Shown: positions 11,428 through 24,202 of the stretch, piece after piece | Layout of the letters: the number at the start of each line of letters is the position of its first letter | Position numbering within the stretch: the stretch's first letter is position 1 | From: Congeria kusceri | Lineage: Eukaryota > Mollusca > Bivalvia > Myida > Dreissenidae | Assembly (NCBI GenBank): GCA_027627225.1 | Contig: CM051028.1 | Location: 23,742,364-23,806,363 of the forward strand | Reading direction: 5' to 3' | Length of the DNA: 64,000 nucleotides | The notes under the pieces: generated by a model | The model's database searches: none | What the model saw: the letters and a program-made list of their open reading frames with translations, nothing else | What the model was told of the DNA's origin: nothing | Made by a program: the position numbers and the translations under genes

Positions 11428-13089
11428 CTGTAATATAGTAATAAATATAAAAAAATATAGCAGTATGTAGGCATAGGAAAAGATAAGGCGCGTACAATTG
11501 TGTGTGTACATACGGAAATGAAAGAAAGACCCATAAATGATATCCGACTATTAAATGTGTGAATGTGTAGAAAATCTCTACTATATTACGTAAGATTACT
11601 ACATTGGTACATTTGCCCCCATTCTTGTTGGACTCTGTGTACATTTTACCCCCACGAATTTCTGGTAAGAGTGTATATTTTCGCTGTTCAAAAAAACTTT
11701 TATGGAGCTTCAGAAATTAAATTAATATTACTTTTGTTGAGTTCGGTGGATGTGATGAATTAAATGACAAATGAGCACTTATTGTTAACGATTTTTATAC
11801 GATAAAATGAAATGATAATTATGTACTTATATTAAACTATAATAATTTTTGCATTAATGTACTGTTTGATGCGGCAATGGGTAGCTTGCAATATAAGATT
11901 TCTAAGTTCAAAGGTCAAACAATCAAACAACAAGCCACCCAATCTCAAACATTCGTCAAAACACATACATGTAGTTTGTCTGGCATTGAAGTAAGTATCT
12001 TTGAAATATTGTGGAATGAATTAACACCTATATTCGACAGAGTTTAACCATAATGCATGCAAGACATTATTATGTAACTTTATGGACTGTTAAGTTCTAC
12101 GGTGGCATACTTCTGTATAAGATAACCATAAAAGTTAAAGAAATTTTTACGATGGTTTGAAAACATTCGCATAAAACTTGAAACAAATTTGCGAAACATT
12201 TTATTCTTGTCAAGAAAAATACTTAGTGCAATCTGCTGCGTAAAATAATCAGATTTCTTTTCGCGATATATTGTAACTCGTGAAAAATTACGATTTCCAT
12301 GAAAAGTAAAGCTATTCCGGTAAGATAGTGTTTTTTTTCACGAACATTTGCAAACATTCAAGAAAAAGGTAAGCCTTTACCGAAAACAAATGAGGCGTGT
12401 CGTAGAAAAACCGGGCTTAATGTATGTGCGTAAAGTGTCGTCCCGAATTAGCCTGTGCAGTCCACACAGGCTAATCAAGGACGGCACTGTCCGCTTTTAT
12501 GGCATTTTCTGTTTCAAGGAAGTCTCTTCTAAACATATATTCACTTTTGTCGCTAAGTGCCGTCCCGGACTGCACAGGCTAATCCGGGACGACACTTTGC
12601 GCACATGCATAAAGCCCGGTTTTCCCACGACGCCCCTCATTATTAATAAACAGTTATCGAATGCAGTTCAAGGCACCAACATACAATTTTCCAACTAGTA
12701 CAGTGACCGTAAGTGAAGTTGACAGCAACAAGTGTTCAAGAAAACAGCGTACATTTGCACTAAAAGTTTAGATTTTTTTTTTTTTTTTAATTGAAAATTA
12801 GTCAAAATTTCAGGCAAAAGATAATGGTAATCTAATACAGAAGTATGCCACCATAAAGTTCAAATTTCGGGCATTCAGTGTCACAAAATAAGACAATCTC
12901 AATAGCGATTAACCATCAATGGACTCGGCAAGTAGCCTTTGGCACATAACATTTGAACTAAAAGTAAATAGCATACATTTAAACCGGTCAGTTTAAAATA
13001 TGTTATTGTATATTTTTTCTTTGAATTCAGCTATCCTGTTTCGTTTAAAAGTATCCCGTACACATTGAATAATTAAAACATCTAACTAC
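11428..13089. other. Intron 1 of CCP unit A
   Basis: It joins the signal exon to CCP1. Parts resemble the unit-B intron (for example 11735-11800 with 6775-6830), but it carries its own MITE (12391-12639) and lacks the pogo-like element at 8054. No exon recognised. Confidence 0.6.
12391..12639. mobile_element. MITE, family M1, copy 2
   Basis: It starts TGAGGCGTGTCGTAG and ends in the complement CACGACGCCCCTCA, with the family's GCCTGTGCAGTCC / GGACTGCACAGGC inner palindromes and a CACTTTGCGCACATGCAT stretch. Lies inside intron 1 of CCP unit A. Confidence 0.88.
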
Positions 13090-13165
13090 CTGCAAGTACG
13101 ATGCTTCCTAATTCTGTAATGAGCAAACATCCAAAACTGATGACAAAGAAAACGACAGGTGTCAT
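13090..13165 (-). CDS. Signal-peptide first exon of CCP gene, unit A
   Basis: 25 codons plus one base, so it ends in phase 1 and joins any CCP exon here in frame. It starts MTPVVFFVISFGCLLITELG and ends GSIVLA: a short N-region, a hydrophobic core and a small-residue cleavage region, typical of secretion. Donor GTAGTT follows at 13089. Only this copy has an intact signal, a downstream CCP exon and the conserved upstream sequence, so it is the best candidate start of an expressed gene. Start chosen as the ATG that opens the hydrophobic stretch; the paralogues begin four codons earlier. Confidence 0.75.
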
Positions 13166-13179
13166 TATGTTAACAATTT

Positions 13180-14110
13180 AACTCTACTAAATTTCTAAGC
13201 AAGTGTGTTACTAGTCACTATAGTAAATCAAGTAAAATACAAGCTTCGAACAATTTTCTCTTAAAGGGACCTATTCGCAGATTGGTAAATGATCAATGTT
13301 GTGTCACAGATGGAAAACAACAACTACATAAGAATTGTATATTTTATAGATTGTATAGTATATAAACCATATATAAATATCACCCCTAACGAAGAAATAT
13401 AGCTATAATTTAGGACTCAAATTAGATGCGTAATATATTATTGCACAATTACCAAACAGAATGTAACGCTACAAATTTATATTTTTAAAAGTATACAAAA
13501 AAAACACGCATAATGAACAACATATATAAGTCCGTCAGGTTGAATCATAAGAGAGAATGGCTTTACTTTTTGTGTTCTGGTGGTTGCAAGTTTGAGTCCC
13601 TTTTTTGATTTCTGTTATATATATATTTTTTTTTTATATTTGAGTTCTTTAGTCTAACAATGTTTTTGTTTTTTTAATGAAGACGTTTAATATGACATTT
13701 TAAAAACAATACGGACGTCTGTCCCTTTAAGTTTCATATTTCATTCTGCGGAATAAGGAAGATTATGTGTAGTTATTTAATGTGCAGTTGCAAAGGTACA
13801 CAATAAGAAAAGTGTGCATTCTATGGGATGCTTACCGGTAATTTGCAAATTGGATTTTTTTTCACAGATATTACAGATAGGAACATAAGTAATTGTTGCG
13901 ATTTAATTCTTTATTTAAAGCTGAAATATAGTACGCGATAATAACATAGTATCATCAGACTCCATGGAAATTTCTACTTGCGTACCATCATTTTGACATT
14001 TATATTTTTATAAAAAATTTGAGTTTTGATGCGTATGTCTTAAACCACCAAGGCCCAGTGTTTCTCAGTACTTTATGTTAACAACCGTTAAATTAAGAAT
14101 GTTATACAAG
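13180..14110 (-). promoter_or_regulatory. Conserved upstream region of the CCP gene, unit A
   Basis: Blocks match the sequence upstream of the signal exon at 58474 in the same order: AAGTAAAATACAAGCTTC, TTAAAGGGAC with TATTCGCAGATT, TTTAAGTTTCATATTTCATT, and TTTTGATGCGTATGTCTTAA. Flanking stretches between the blocks have diverged. Position argues for promoter or 5'UTR, but no TATA box or initiator was identified with confidence. Confidence 0.5.
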
Positions 14111-14634
14111 AAATTTATTTTTTAGTAATCAGCTTTAGATTAGTCTATATTGTCTGCATAAACATCGACATGGGTGGTGCTATACTGAAACTAAAGGAAA
14201 ACACAAGGTTTTAAAATATACTTCCTAGAAATGGCAACCTGCTACTATTTGAGTTAAATGTTTACCTTGTACAAATTCTTGTATTGTGTTACAACATCTG
14301 TAGGCGCACATAAATTCCATGTAAACATCAAATTTGACTAATGTTTATAATAAGATTACAAGAAATAATCAAATTAATGTAAAACACACATATATATATA
14401 CAACCTAAATCATGTTGATCTTCTATGCATGTGTAGATAAAAAAGGTTGCATTTATTTATTATTGATATTGTCATGAGGTTTGCAAACAAATATGTTTTA
14501 AGTAGATGTTATTTCTATTTTGTGTTTATTTCCGTCGTCCGACTTCACAGTTTTCCGGAATGTTAGAGAAAAAATCTCAGGCCTATGCAGTCGTTGTTAC
14601 AAGCCAGTTCAAACTTCAGATCGTAATCATAATA
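14111..14634. other. No gene seen
   Basis: AT-rich spacer between the CCP cluster and MITE copy 3. No domain-bearing frame. Confidence 0.5.
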
Positions 14635-14883
14635 TGAGGCGTGTCGTGGGAAAACCGATCTTAATGCATGTGTCGACCCAGACCAGCCTATGGAGTTAGC
14701 GCAGTCCAGGACGACACTTTCCGCTTTTATTGTATTTTCTGTTTCAAGGAAGTCAATTCTAAACATAAATCCAATGAAGGCAGAAAATGCCGTCCTGAAT
14801 AAGCCTGTGCGGACTGCGCAGGCTGATCCAGAACGACACTTTACGCACGTGCATTTAGCCCGGTTTTCCCACACAACGCCTCA
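14635..14883. mobile_element. MITE, family M1, copy 3
   Basis: TGAGGCGTGTCGTGGGAAAA at the left and its complement ending ACACAACGCCTCA at the right, with GCCTGTGCGGACTGCGCAGG inside. It is the most diverged of the four copies. Its open frames on both strands are an effect of the inverted repeat. Confidence 0.85.
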
Positions 14884-15519
14884 TATTATATTAGATGATT
14901 ATTGTTCGTCAAAATGGGTGGTGAAGTATTTTCCTCAATGTTGCACAAGTGAAATATATTTTACTCCCCAAATATAAGCATTTTGTAAAGCTAAAACAGC
15001 AAGATGACTGACAACTCATTGTTTCACAGCTGTCATTGACTCGGTTGTTTATGAATACGATGTATTGTGTCAGTTTGTTTTCTGACATTTGTTTCCAGTT
15101 TCAGTTCACTCGACTAGTGATTTAGTGGAATACAATCTAGACATGGCGCATGACTGAACACTTGTAAGTCTGTCTCTACTAAATATGCGATCCATTCCAG
15201 AAACAGATGATTTTTGCATGGAGAAAATCCCGTTATTGTGGTCAGTGAAGTGTTTCAAGTTTGAGTGTCGTCTGATAAATACATACTAGTATCCAAAATT
15301 GAACAAAAAGATAGGTACAGCAAATGCAGAAAAAATAGGTAAATTATAAACAATTTGGCGTGGTTTTTCCATGCAAATCTACTTATTGGTGGACAAAAAC
15401 TAACCAAGTGATTTTTAGTTCGTAAATTGTTGAATTTATTATATATTGTAACCTTTAATAATGCTCAAATGAAATTATTATCGTTTCGAAAAATACCGAT
15501 ATATACGGTATTTAGTTAT

Positions 15520-17350
15520 TTTTAGAGTGTTCACAGCAAAGTTTGGCGGCTTATGCACGAAATTCTCTTGCAAGGGTATATGAGCCGTGTTTCCGAGATG
15601 TATCGTCATTCGAGGTCTGTGTTTGGCAGCAACAAGGTCGATAAAGAAAGAGGCAGTATTTTACAAGTGCGGCGCTCATGTTGGAATTTTATTTGTTGGA
15701 CAGAACGTTTGCTGGTGTTGATTCTATCGACGAAGATAAGTATATGTTTTTTGAGTGTGGTTTATTTAGTTATTCTCAGTCGTTATGCTTGTGTTTTCAA
15801 AAAGCTGAGTTGCAGTATAATTACTAGTATTTGAACGTTTGGTTTGTAGAAGATAGTCTTGCATAGATACTTTCAAAACTTCTGTTTCGAGAAATTCGAT
15901 GCTATCTCTGATTTTGTGACTGAAATAGAAAGCGTTTAAGTTATATCTTTTTATTGTTAAGCCTCGTTTTACACTAGATAATTCGGAATGGTTGAGTTTG
16001 TCATACAAGATTGTATATTACAGACACATGTCTATGCAATCCTAGGGTGCCCGTAATGCACATGTATGTAAATTTATTAACCACAAACGAGGGCTTACAA
16101 ACATGGTAGTTTTATTTTGTGTAAGACGTATTAATTTTAGCTAAATAATTCTATCTAAGTAGAATTCAAAATAATCATGGTTGCAGTATGTCAGTTTATA
16201 ATAAAATTATATAGTAAGCACGTGATCCCGCGTGATACCTTAGGAATGTAAATTCTTAGCTTGTTTCGTTTAAAGCGACAAATAGCTCGTGCATAGCGAA
16301 GTTTGTAGGATATATAAACTGCAGACGGCGTAGTTTTTCACGCAAGGTGTGATTTGCGCAATTATAGTTTTGTAAGTCTCAATAATTTATATTGCAGTCC
16401 AGTTTGTGGAGCTATCTGTGTATGTATGCGATATCTTTTATACATATTTTTATGTTTATTGTTGTTTATTAAGTGCATACAGGATGTTATTAATTAAAAT
16501 ATTTTCTTCAGCCAGCGCATCGGCATGCTCAATTTCGCTCCATGTACATGTTAAGTGTAATATTCAATTTTTCAGACTGTAAGTTAATGAAGCCAGTTGG
16601 CTAGTTTTTTAGTTGACATGTGTAGGCCAGTTGGCCATTTGGAAAGCAAGTTGGCTAGTTTGACCAGAATGAGAAGCCAAATGGCTAATCTGTCAGTGAA
16701 CAGTTTTTCATTTTTCAGTTGAAGACTTTGACAGGCTGTATTTTACAAGCGCGTTGCTCATGTTGGAATTCCATTTATTGGACACCACGGTTGCTGGTGT
16801 TGATTCTATCAATGACGATAAGTATATATTGGTTGAGTGTGGTTTATTCAGTTATTTTCATTCATTATGCTTGTGGTTTTGACAGACTGAATAGCAGTAT
16901 AAATTTGTTGATGTGGTTTATTCAATTATTTTCATTCATTATGCTTGTGGTTTTGACAGACTGAGTAGCAGAACGTTTGGTTGGTAGAAGGTAGTCTTGC
17001 ATATACACTTAATAAAATTATGTTAGGAGATATTTTTTGTTTTTCTGATTTTGTGACTGAAATAGACAGCGGTTATGTTATATATATTTTATTGCTTCGT
17101 TTTAAATTCGATAAATCCGAATTGTGGAGGTCATGATACAAGGTCGTATGTTACACACAAATAATCATTGTTACAGTATGTCAGTTAATAATGAAATAAT
17201 GTACATGTAGTAAGCACGTGACACCTAAGGAATACAAATTCTTAGCCTGCGGGGGGACATTGCTCGGGCAATGCAAGGTTTTGTATGATACATAAATGGC
17301 AAACGGCGTGGTTTTGTCAACGTAGCCTAGGTGAGACGTATATGTATTTT
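15520..17350. repeat. Imperfect direct duplication (~15.65-16.45 and 16.73-17.35 kb)
   Basis: The two halves share CTCATGTTGGAATT, TTGCTGGTGTTGATTCTATC, GAGTGTGGTTTATT, AGTCTTGCATA, GATTTTGTGACTGAAATAGA and TAAGCACGTGA in the same order, with indels. Within the second half, a stretch of about 75 bp (TTATTTTCATTCATTATGCT...) is itself tandemly doubled at 16850-16980. The two copies give similar frames (LLVLILS...ISI...LSVVY), but no known domain. Most likely a decayed repeat or a noncoding duplication. Confidence 0.7.
16570..16700. repeat. CCAGTTGG-type motif cluster, short copy
   Basis: Repeats of CCAGTTGGCTAGTTT and GGCCAGTTGGCCATTTGGAA with spacers. Shorter relative of the cluster at 19285-19600. 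Confidence 0.7.
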
Positions 17351-17365
17351 TCTATAATTTGTTTG

Positions 17366-18200
17366 AGATTAGATTCTTCTGTCCGAGGATTATTTAAGCA
17401 CAGAAACGAATGTCAATTCTTTATTTTTTAATCTTTTCAGCTGTACATAAGTATGATAAAAGTTCAATGATCAAGTAATTATATATAAAATAATAATATA
17501 TAATTATATATAAACATGTAGTATAATTGATGATGACTGGTATTACATTAGTATTTTAAGACATACAAAATATTAACATTTAATAATTAAGTTTTAATTA
17601 TTAATGATATAAATTTAAACATTTGTAATAAAACAATTCCTTGTTACAATAATACTCACCATTGGTGATTTGAATGGATACAATTTATTAACAGTTGTCA
17701 CTCAAGATGTGGTATGCGTATGTTATAGTATTGTAATTCTAAATATTGTATCTTTCAGTCCAATTTTTAGACCTATCGGTGTATGTGTGTGTTTGCTTAT
17801 ATTTATTTTATCTGGATATTAGGTTCTTCTGTCCGAGGATTATTTAACCACTGAAACGTAATGTCATTTTTTTATTTCTAATCTTTACAGCGGTACAATA
17901 AGTGTAATAAAAAATGGTACAATGATCAATTAATTATATATAAAATAATAATATATAATTATATATAAACATTATAATTGATGATGACTGGTATTACATG
18001 ATCATTTTAATACATACAAAATATAAACATTTAATGATGTGGGTATAATTATTAATTATATAAATGTAAACATGTTATAATAAAACAATTCCTAGTTATA
18101 TTAATAAAAATAATAGGCCCTAAACTTAAAATAACCTGAAACGTAATGTCAAGTCTTTATTTCTACTCTTTACATCTGTACACAAAGTGTGATATAAGAG
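17366..18200. repeat. Tandem diverged duplication, ~450-bp unit
   Basis: The phrase CTTCTGTCCGAGGATTATTTAA and the following AATTATATATAAAATAATAA / GATGATGACTGGTATTACAT occur at 17375-17550 and again at 17825-18000. A third partial copy (CTGAAACGTAATGTCAA...TTTATTTCTA) starts near 18135. Confidence 0.75.
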
Positions 18201-19184
18201 TAATGATAGAAATGTGATCAGCAGATACTAAGTCATGCGTGACAGGTTAGTGACAAAGATGATTAGTATTGGTAAATGGTCTGATTTGATTGAATACAAT
18301 TTATTGACGGCTGTCACTCAAGATGTGATATGCGTATGTTATAGTGTTGTAATTCTAAATATTCTATATTTCAGTCCAATTTTGGGAGCTATGTCTGTGT
18401 GTGTGTGTAATTGCATATATTTAATTTCTCTGGTTATTGATGCTTTATTAAGGACTTAATGTGTTACATGCGTTTTATAGTTTTGTAATTCTGAATAATT
18501 TATATTTCATTCTGATGTTTATGGCTATCGGTGTATTTATGTAAAAGCTAATATATAATATTTTCATGTTTATTGTTGCTTTATTAAGTGCATACAGGAT
18601 GTTATTCATTATAATATTTTATTTTAATCATGGGTATCGGAATGCACCTCATTTTCGTTTTATGTAATAGGTTAGTGCAATACTCAAGTTTCTTCACTTT
18701 GTTAATAGCTGCATATTTGCTGATTTCTCTAGAATTAGAGGGTTCGGGAGGTGATGAAGGCGCCTTAACACTGGTCTAGAGCCAGGCTCCTTATACGTCC
18801 CCAAAGAAAAAGAAAAACAAAAGAGAAAAGAAACAAATATAATGACCAGTAGGGTTGCGTATCCCGCTCGCAGTTACCTGAATCGTTCATTATCACTGAT
18901 TCATGTATGGAGTGCCCGTGAAGTAATATGCGCACTTCTCTGGATTGGTGGTAATAGATAAATCTGACAAATATTGCAGCTGCGTTGAACAAACTTAATG
19001 CATCACTATGTGCACTTTAATGCGATTTTAATATATTGCTCTGTCATTTGTTTGTTATTAATAGTGTTGCAGTGGATGGAGGACGTTTTTGCTAGCCACA
19101 AAGGTTGATACATGAGTATGTGTGTATGAGATAATCACGACATGTTCTATATAATTGTGTTTGTATAATTTTAGTACCTGAGAG
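18201..19184. other. Diverged repeat debris, no gene
   Basis: Contains further partial copies of neighbouring units (CACTCAAGATGTG...GCGTATGTTATAGT at 17700 and 18316; GTGCATACAGGATGTTATT at 16473 and 18588). No coding signal recognised. Confidence 0.55.
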
Positions 19185-19284
19185 TGTGTGCTTTAGACGA
19201 CAGCAGTTATTCCAACAGTTTTCGTACGAAGATGATTATGCGGCAGTCTTCATCGGAAAGCAGTTGGGTAAAATTTTCAGACTG

Positions 19285-19600
19285 TAAGTTGACATTTGAA
19301 GGCCAGTTGGCAATTTTGAAAGTCAGTTGGATAGTTTGTCTGTTGACATGTGTAGGGCAGTGGGCCATTTGGAAAGCCAGTTGTCTAGTTTTATGTGTAG
19401 GCCAGTTGTCCAGAATGAGAAGCCAGTTGGCTGATTTGTCATTTCGACATGTGTAGGGCAGTTGACCAGTTGGCCATTTGGAAATCCATTTGGCTAGTTT
19501 GTTAATGACATGTATAGGCCAGTTGACCAGTTGGCCATTTGTGATGCCAGTTGGCTACTTTGATGTATAGGCCAGTTGGCTAAACCGTCAGTGGACAGTT
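19285..19600. repeat. CCAGTTGG-type motif array
   Basis: At least a dozen irregular copies of GGCCAGTTGGCCATTTGGAAAG / CCAGTTGGCTAGTTTG, partly alternating with GACATGTGTAGG. Spacing is irregular (roughly 20-70 bp), so it is a motif cluster, not a clean satellite. Confidence 0.75.
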
Positions 19601-19759
19601 TGTTATTTTTGAGTTGAATACTTCGACAGGCGTTAAGACGAGTGTGGACGATTTAAGGAAAGGTTGTTAACTTTAATTTATAACGTTAATTTATTCTCTC
19701 TTTGTTTGTTCGAAAATGCTGTCAAAGCAAATACCCATTGCTATTTGTGTTGTGTATTT

Positions 19760-20790
19760 GTATTAATATGAATGAAGATTGATGATGGTGATGATGATGA
19801 TGGTGATGATAATTATGGTGATGATTATGGTGACCGTGATGGTGATAATGATGGTGATGTTGATGCGATTATAATAATTATTATATGATGATGATGCTGA
19901 TGATGGTGATGTCTTTGCAAGTCTTTTTGATAGTTCTATTTCTCAGTATGTAAAGAATAGAGAATAATGGATTTACTCACGAAATGAGTGAGTAAATGAA
20001 ATTATTCTCGTTTCGAAAATTACGGTATTTGCGGTATTTAGTTATTTTTAGAGTGTTAACAGCAAAGTTTGGCGGGTCATGCACCAAATTCTCGTACGAG
20101 GGTATATGGGCCGTGTTTAGGAAATTTATCGTCATTCAAGGTCTGTGTTAGGCAGCAACACGGTGAATAAAGAAAGAGGCAGTATTCCCTCCCAACCGCC
20201 CATAATTATTGTTTCAGATGATACGTGTCACAGTTCACTGTGTTATAGATTTTAATGTTTATATATATATACTGACTTTTCAAAATTTCAATCGCACTTT
20301 AGTTTATTTTTCAGTTATGGTTTCCTTTCGAGAGTTTACCCAATGATCAGATGTTTGACCAGTCGATACTTTGCGGTGCACCTGGCTTCCTCAACCATTC
20401 TACCGTGTCGACAGTAGACCTCTAACTTACTTTGTTATCGATGCTACTGTAGTTGCATGAGCGCTAGAATACAAGAACATCGTTTTATATGTAAAAAAAC
20501 AAAATGCTGTCAAATACAAATACCCATTGCTATTTGTGTTGTGTTTTTGTATTGATATGAATTAAGTTTGAGGATGGTGATGTTGTTGACGATAATTATG
20601 GTGATGATTATGGTGACTGTGATGGTGATAATGATAGTGATGTTGATGGGAGTATTATAATTATTATGTGATGATGATGCTGATGATGGCGATGTCTTTG
20701 CAAGTCTTTTTGATAGTTCTATTTCTCAGTATTTTAAGAATAGAGAATAATGGATTTACTCACGAAATGACTGAGTAACATGTTTTATAG
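19760..20790. repeat. GATGGTGAT-rich direct duplication
   Basis: A trinucleotide-rich stretch (TGATGGTGATGATGA type) followed by GATGTCTTTGCAAGTCTTTTTGATAGTTCT and an ACTCACGAAATGA tail occurs at about 19730-19990 and again at 20510-20780. Between them lies a third partial copy of the 15.5-kb unit (20035-20190, ACAGCAAAGTTTGGCGG...AAAGAAAGAGGCAGTATT). Confidence 0.8.
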
Positions 20791-22539
20791 ACGGCCCTTA
20801 AAATGATGTGTCCATTTGATGACCGTCAATATTACCGTTAGAAGTACAGTTATTAATGGAAAGCATGAAACATGAGATAATCAACACAGTGTTTTTAACA
20901 ATAGAGTTCATTTGTCTTTAAAACTAATGTTCAATGGTTGTGTGTCATTTTTTTTAAAAATATAATTATTATACTTTTGTCTACGTCTCTTGTATCGTCA
21001 TCTATGAGATGATTTCTGATAGCTAGTCCCGTATCTTTGCACGTTCTCTGTTTTAAATTTTCATGCTATTTGTGTTAAGTTGAATTTTGTCGTTTTTACA
21101 TTGTAATATTCTGTATTCAATACTGTTTTATTTCCAATATGCATATCAAATCAAACCTGTAAACTCATGTTAATATTGTAATGCTACTCATATGCTTTTT
21201 TTGTTTCGGTTTCGGTTGAAAATTGTTTGAAACCGTAAAGTTCATTCGGTCCATTATTTTCCGTGTTTAAACCGGTTTTTACTAGGAATGTCAATGAACA
21301 CCAAAATAGGTATTTGAATAGTCGATTGACCTTCGGAACAAATATTCGAATATTCGATAGAAATATGATTGTTTTTACAAAACGCCGTAATAAACATGCT
21401 AGTACTTTTTACGCAGGGATTCTATATTAAGTTGCATATTTAGGTCAAACTCCTCAATTAAACATATCGTGTAAGCAGCACATTTCTAACAGGTTATCAT
21501 ATCACCTCCTTATTAATCAAAACTTGCTAATTATTGAATAAATACATATTTGTTGACTAAACACACACGGCCGCATTAAATTTAATGCATTTAAGCATTA
21601 TGTATTATAAGCAATAAATGATTTACATGTATGTGGTTCATAATGAAATTCAGTCAATAACTGAATTTACTTAGCTAGTATTATGAAATAAACATCGTTT
21701 ACTAAATAAACCAGTTTAGTTTTATAAACTTATTGTTTTAAACGACATGTATCGTTTTCGCTTCAGTTTCAAGTTTTAAATTTATTAGAGGACGTGAGAT
21801 TTGAAAAGTATTTCTAATGTAAGTTTCCCATATATTTAAATTTGGTAAATAGCATGACATTTCTAAGAACCATGTAGAAAAGAAAATCAGTTTAACACTT
21901 TATATTTCATTTATTACGTTTAATGGCATAACAGTATATTGTAATAAATTGTATTTGAATTACAACGTTTTCTATTACATATTTCCAAAAACGGATAGGT
22001 AATTGTATTTTCAATTATTTTAACGTAAATGTTTCCCATAATGTACACTTTTGTTAAAATCTACATATAATTTTACTTTATCCCATATTCACGCTCTCAT
22101 TGACGAAATAACATCCTGTGGGATAAACTTAGCTGTGGGATAAAATTTGCTGTATTCCCCACTGTAGAAACATACTTGTCGCGTACGTATTCACGATACA
22201 ATCGCATTGTTTACTTTTGCCGATCGCATTTTCTGGTTAGTCATTTGAATTTACATTACATTAATTTAAAATACGCAAACATTTATTACGAAACAATCGT
22301 ATTAAATAGGCAGTCACACATGTGCTTCGTTTCAGAGTTTTTGAAAACGAGCAGAAAAGTCAGAGTTAATTATTGTGTATTGATTTATTTATAGACCATA
22401 AATTGTAAGAATAATTACGCAGTTGTGTCTTTGTTGACTTTAAAGTCATTTTCGCTGTGAATGTAACTATTCGATTATGTTTTGTCATAAACACAAACAT
22501 ATACAATAAAATTTGTTTAGCTTATTGTATTTCTAGAAT
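20791..22539. other. No gene seen; one TE-like scrap
   Basis: AT-rich. A segment at about 21280-21360 (CAATGAACACCAAAATAGGT, then repeated ATTCGAATATTCGA) looks like a worn repeat. Otherwise nothing recognised. Confidence 0.5.
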
Positions 22540-22783
22540 TGAGGCGCGTCCTGGGAAAACCGGTCTTTATGCATGTGCGTAAACTGTCGTCCCGGATTAG
22601 CCTGTGCAGTCCACATAGGCTTATCCGCGACGGCACTTTCCGCTTTTATGGTATTTTCTGTTTCAATGAAGTGTCTTCTAACCATAAATCCACTTTAGGC
22701 GGAAAGTGTCGTCCCGGATTAGCCTAATCCGGGATGACACTTTACGCACATGCATTAAGTCCGGTTTTCCCACGACGCGCCAC
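22540..22783. mobile_element. MITE, family M1, copy 4
   Basis: It starts TGAGGCGCGTCCTGGGAAAA and ends in the complement TTTTCCCACGACGCGCCACA, with GCCTGTGCAGTCCACATAGG inside. The right inner palindrome is shortened to GATTAGCCTAATC. Confidence 0.88.
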
Positions 22784-24200
22784 AATTGTATTTCTTTATT
22801 AGAATTCGTACAGTTTGTATTTAATAATAGTAAAAGTAGTTGTACTTCTAGTTAATGAATTCCACGGTTTGTAAAACTTTTTTTGTATAGTTTGGAAGAA
22901 AAAATGATGGGATAAATAGAATACACACGACTGTAAAAAGGCGATATATATAGTTCCGATAAAAATGTTAAACGCTGTTAAAATAAATTATTTTAATTGA
23001 CAATATATTTTTACACGGTGTAAAGATTTAAATGTATTCACTTGTATCATATTATCGTTGTTTTGTAAGTGGTCAATGGTTGGTAGCGGTATCTGGTCAT
23101 TTCGGTATCTGGTCATTTCGGCACTATATGTCTCTATTCTGGTTTCCGATCATTTCTTACTTCGTATTGACAATTACCTAAACCTGACACTGTGTTACAG
23201 GGTTAGACACACGTTTATATTGGATTTTACCACAGTAAACGTTTGTGCGTTAAACTCTCGTGATACAATATTATTTTCGACTCAATCAAATTGATCCTGT
23301 AATGAGTAGTTTACCTTCAACATACAATATATCGATGAGTTAGTAAACAAGTATGCTAAATACATGTTTAATACATCTAATTCGGCTTTACATCTGCTTT
23401 TTGACTATGCTATGTAAATGTGTGTATTTAATGACGTGTTTTTATAAAATTCTTAACGACGAAGTGTGTCTGTCATTTTCAAAAACAACAAAAATAGCAC
23501 TCACAAGTTTCAATTTATGCTTTATTATGTGACATGCCGTCTGTATACCATATTGAATTGTCCATAGGTATTCCGCCACAAAAGTTTAGAACCACTGTGT
23601 AAGAGATTGTGGCACTCTAATTAGTAAGTAGTATGTTTATAATAGTTTTGATATATATTGCCATTTTTAGAGCATGATAATTTACAAACAGTAAAATAGG
23701 AAACTAATATTTAAAACATACGATTTATATGCGAAAATAAAATTAAAATAGCACCTTTAAATACCATTACTAATTGAGTCATTTTGCAATTCGGTCAAAC
23801 TTGCTGATTATTGAGGTACCAGATCCCTACTAAATGTTTGCGTAGTATTTCGTAAAAACTGTTTTAATTGATTGTGCAGTATTACAATAGCGGGGGAATT
23901 TTAAGCAGATGTATAAATATAACACAACAAGTAAGTTATGTTACTAATTGTACACAGTCCTTATGTACACATCAACCATGTGATTTTGTGGATATATTAT
24001 TTAAAACTAATAACTATCTGTCAAATGATCAAATTTACACGCAATTTGTATAAATGCACCAAAACCTTAATATACGTATGTAGTTCTGATACATTAATTG
24101 CATTTAAATACATTTTAAACAAAGGACCGATGTGTGCAAATCAAGGTGCCGAAACGTCTGCGCTAGTGCCGAATCGACCATTTGCCGAAATCACACATAC
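22784..24200. other. No gene seen
   Basis: AT-rich spacer. A small direct repeat GGTATCTGGTCATTTCGG occurs twice at 23089-23120. Nothing coding recognised. Confidence 0.5.
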
Positions 24201-24202
24201 AA

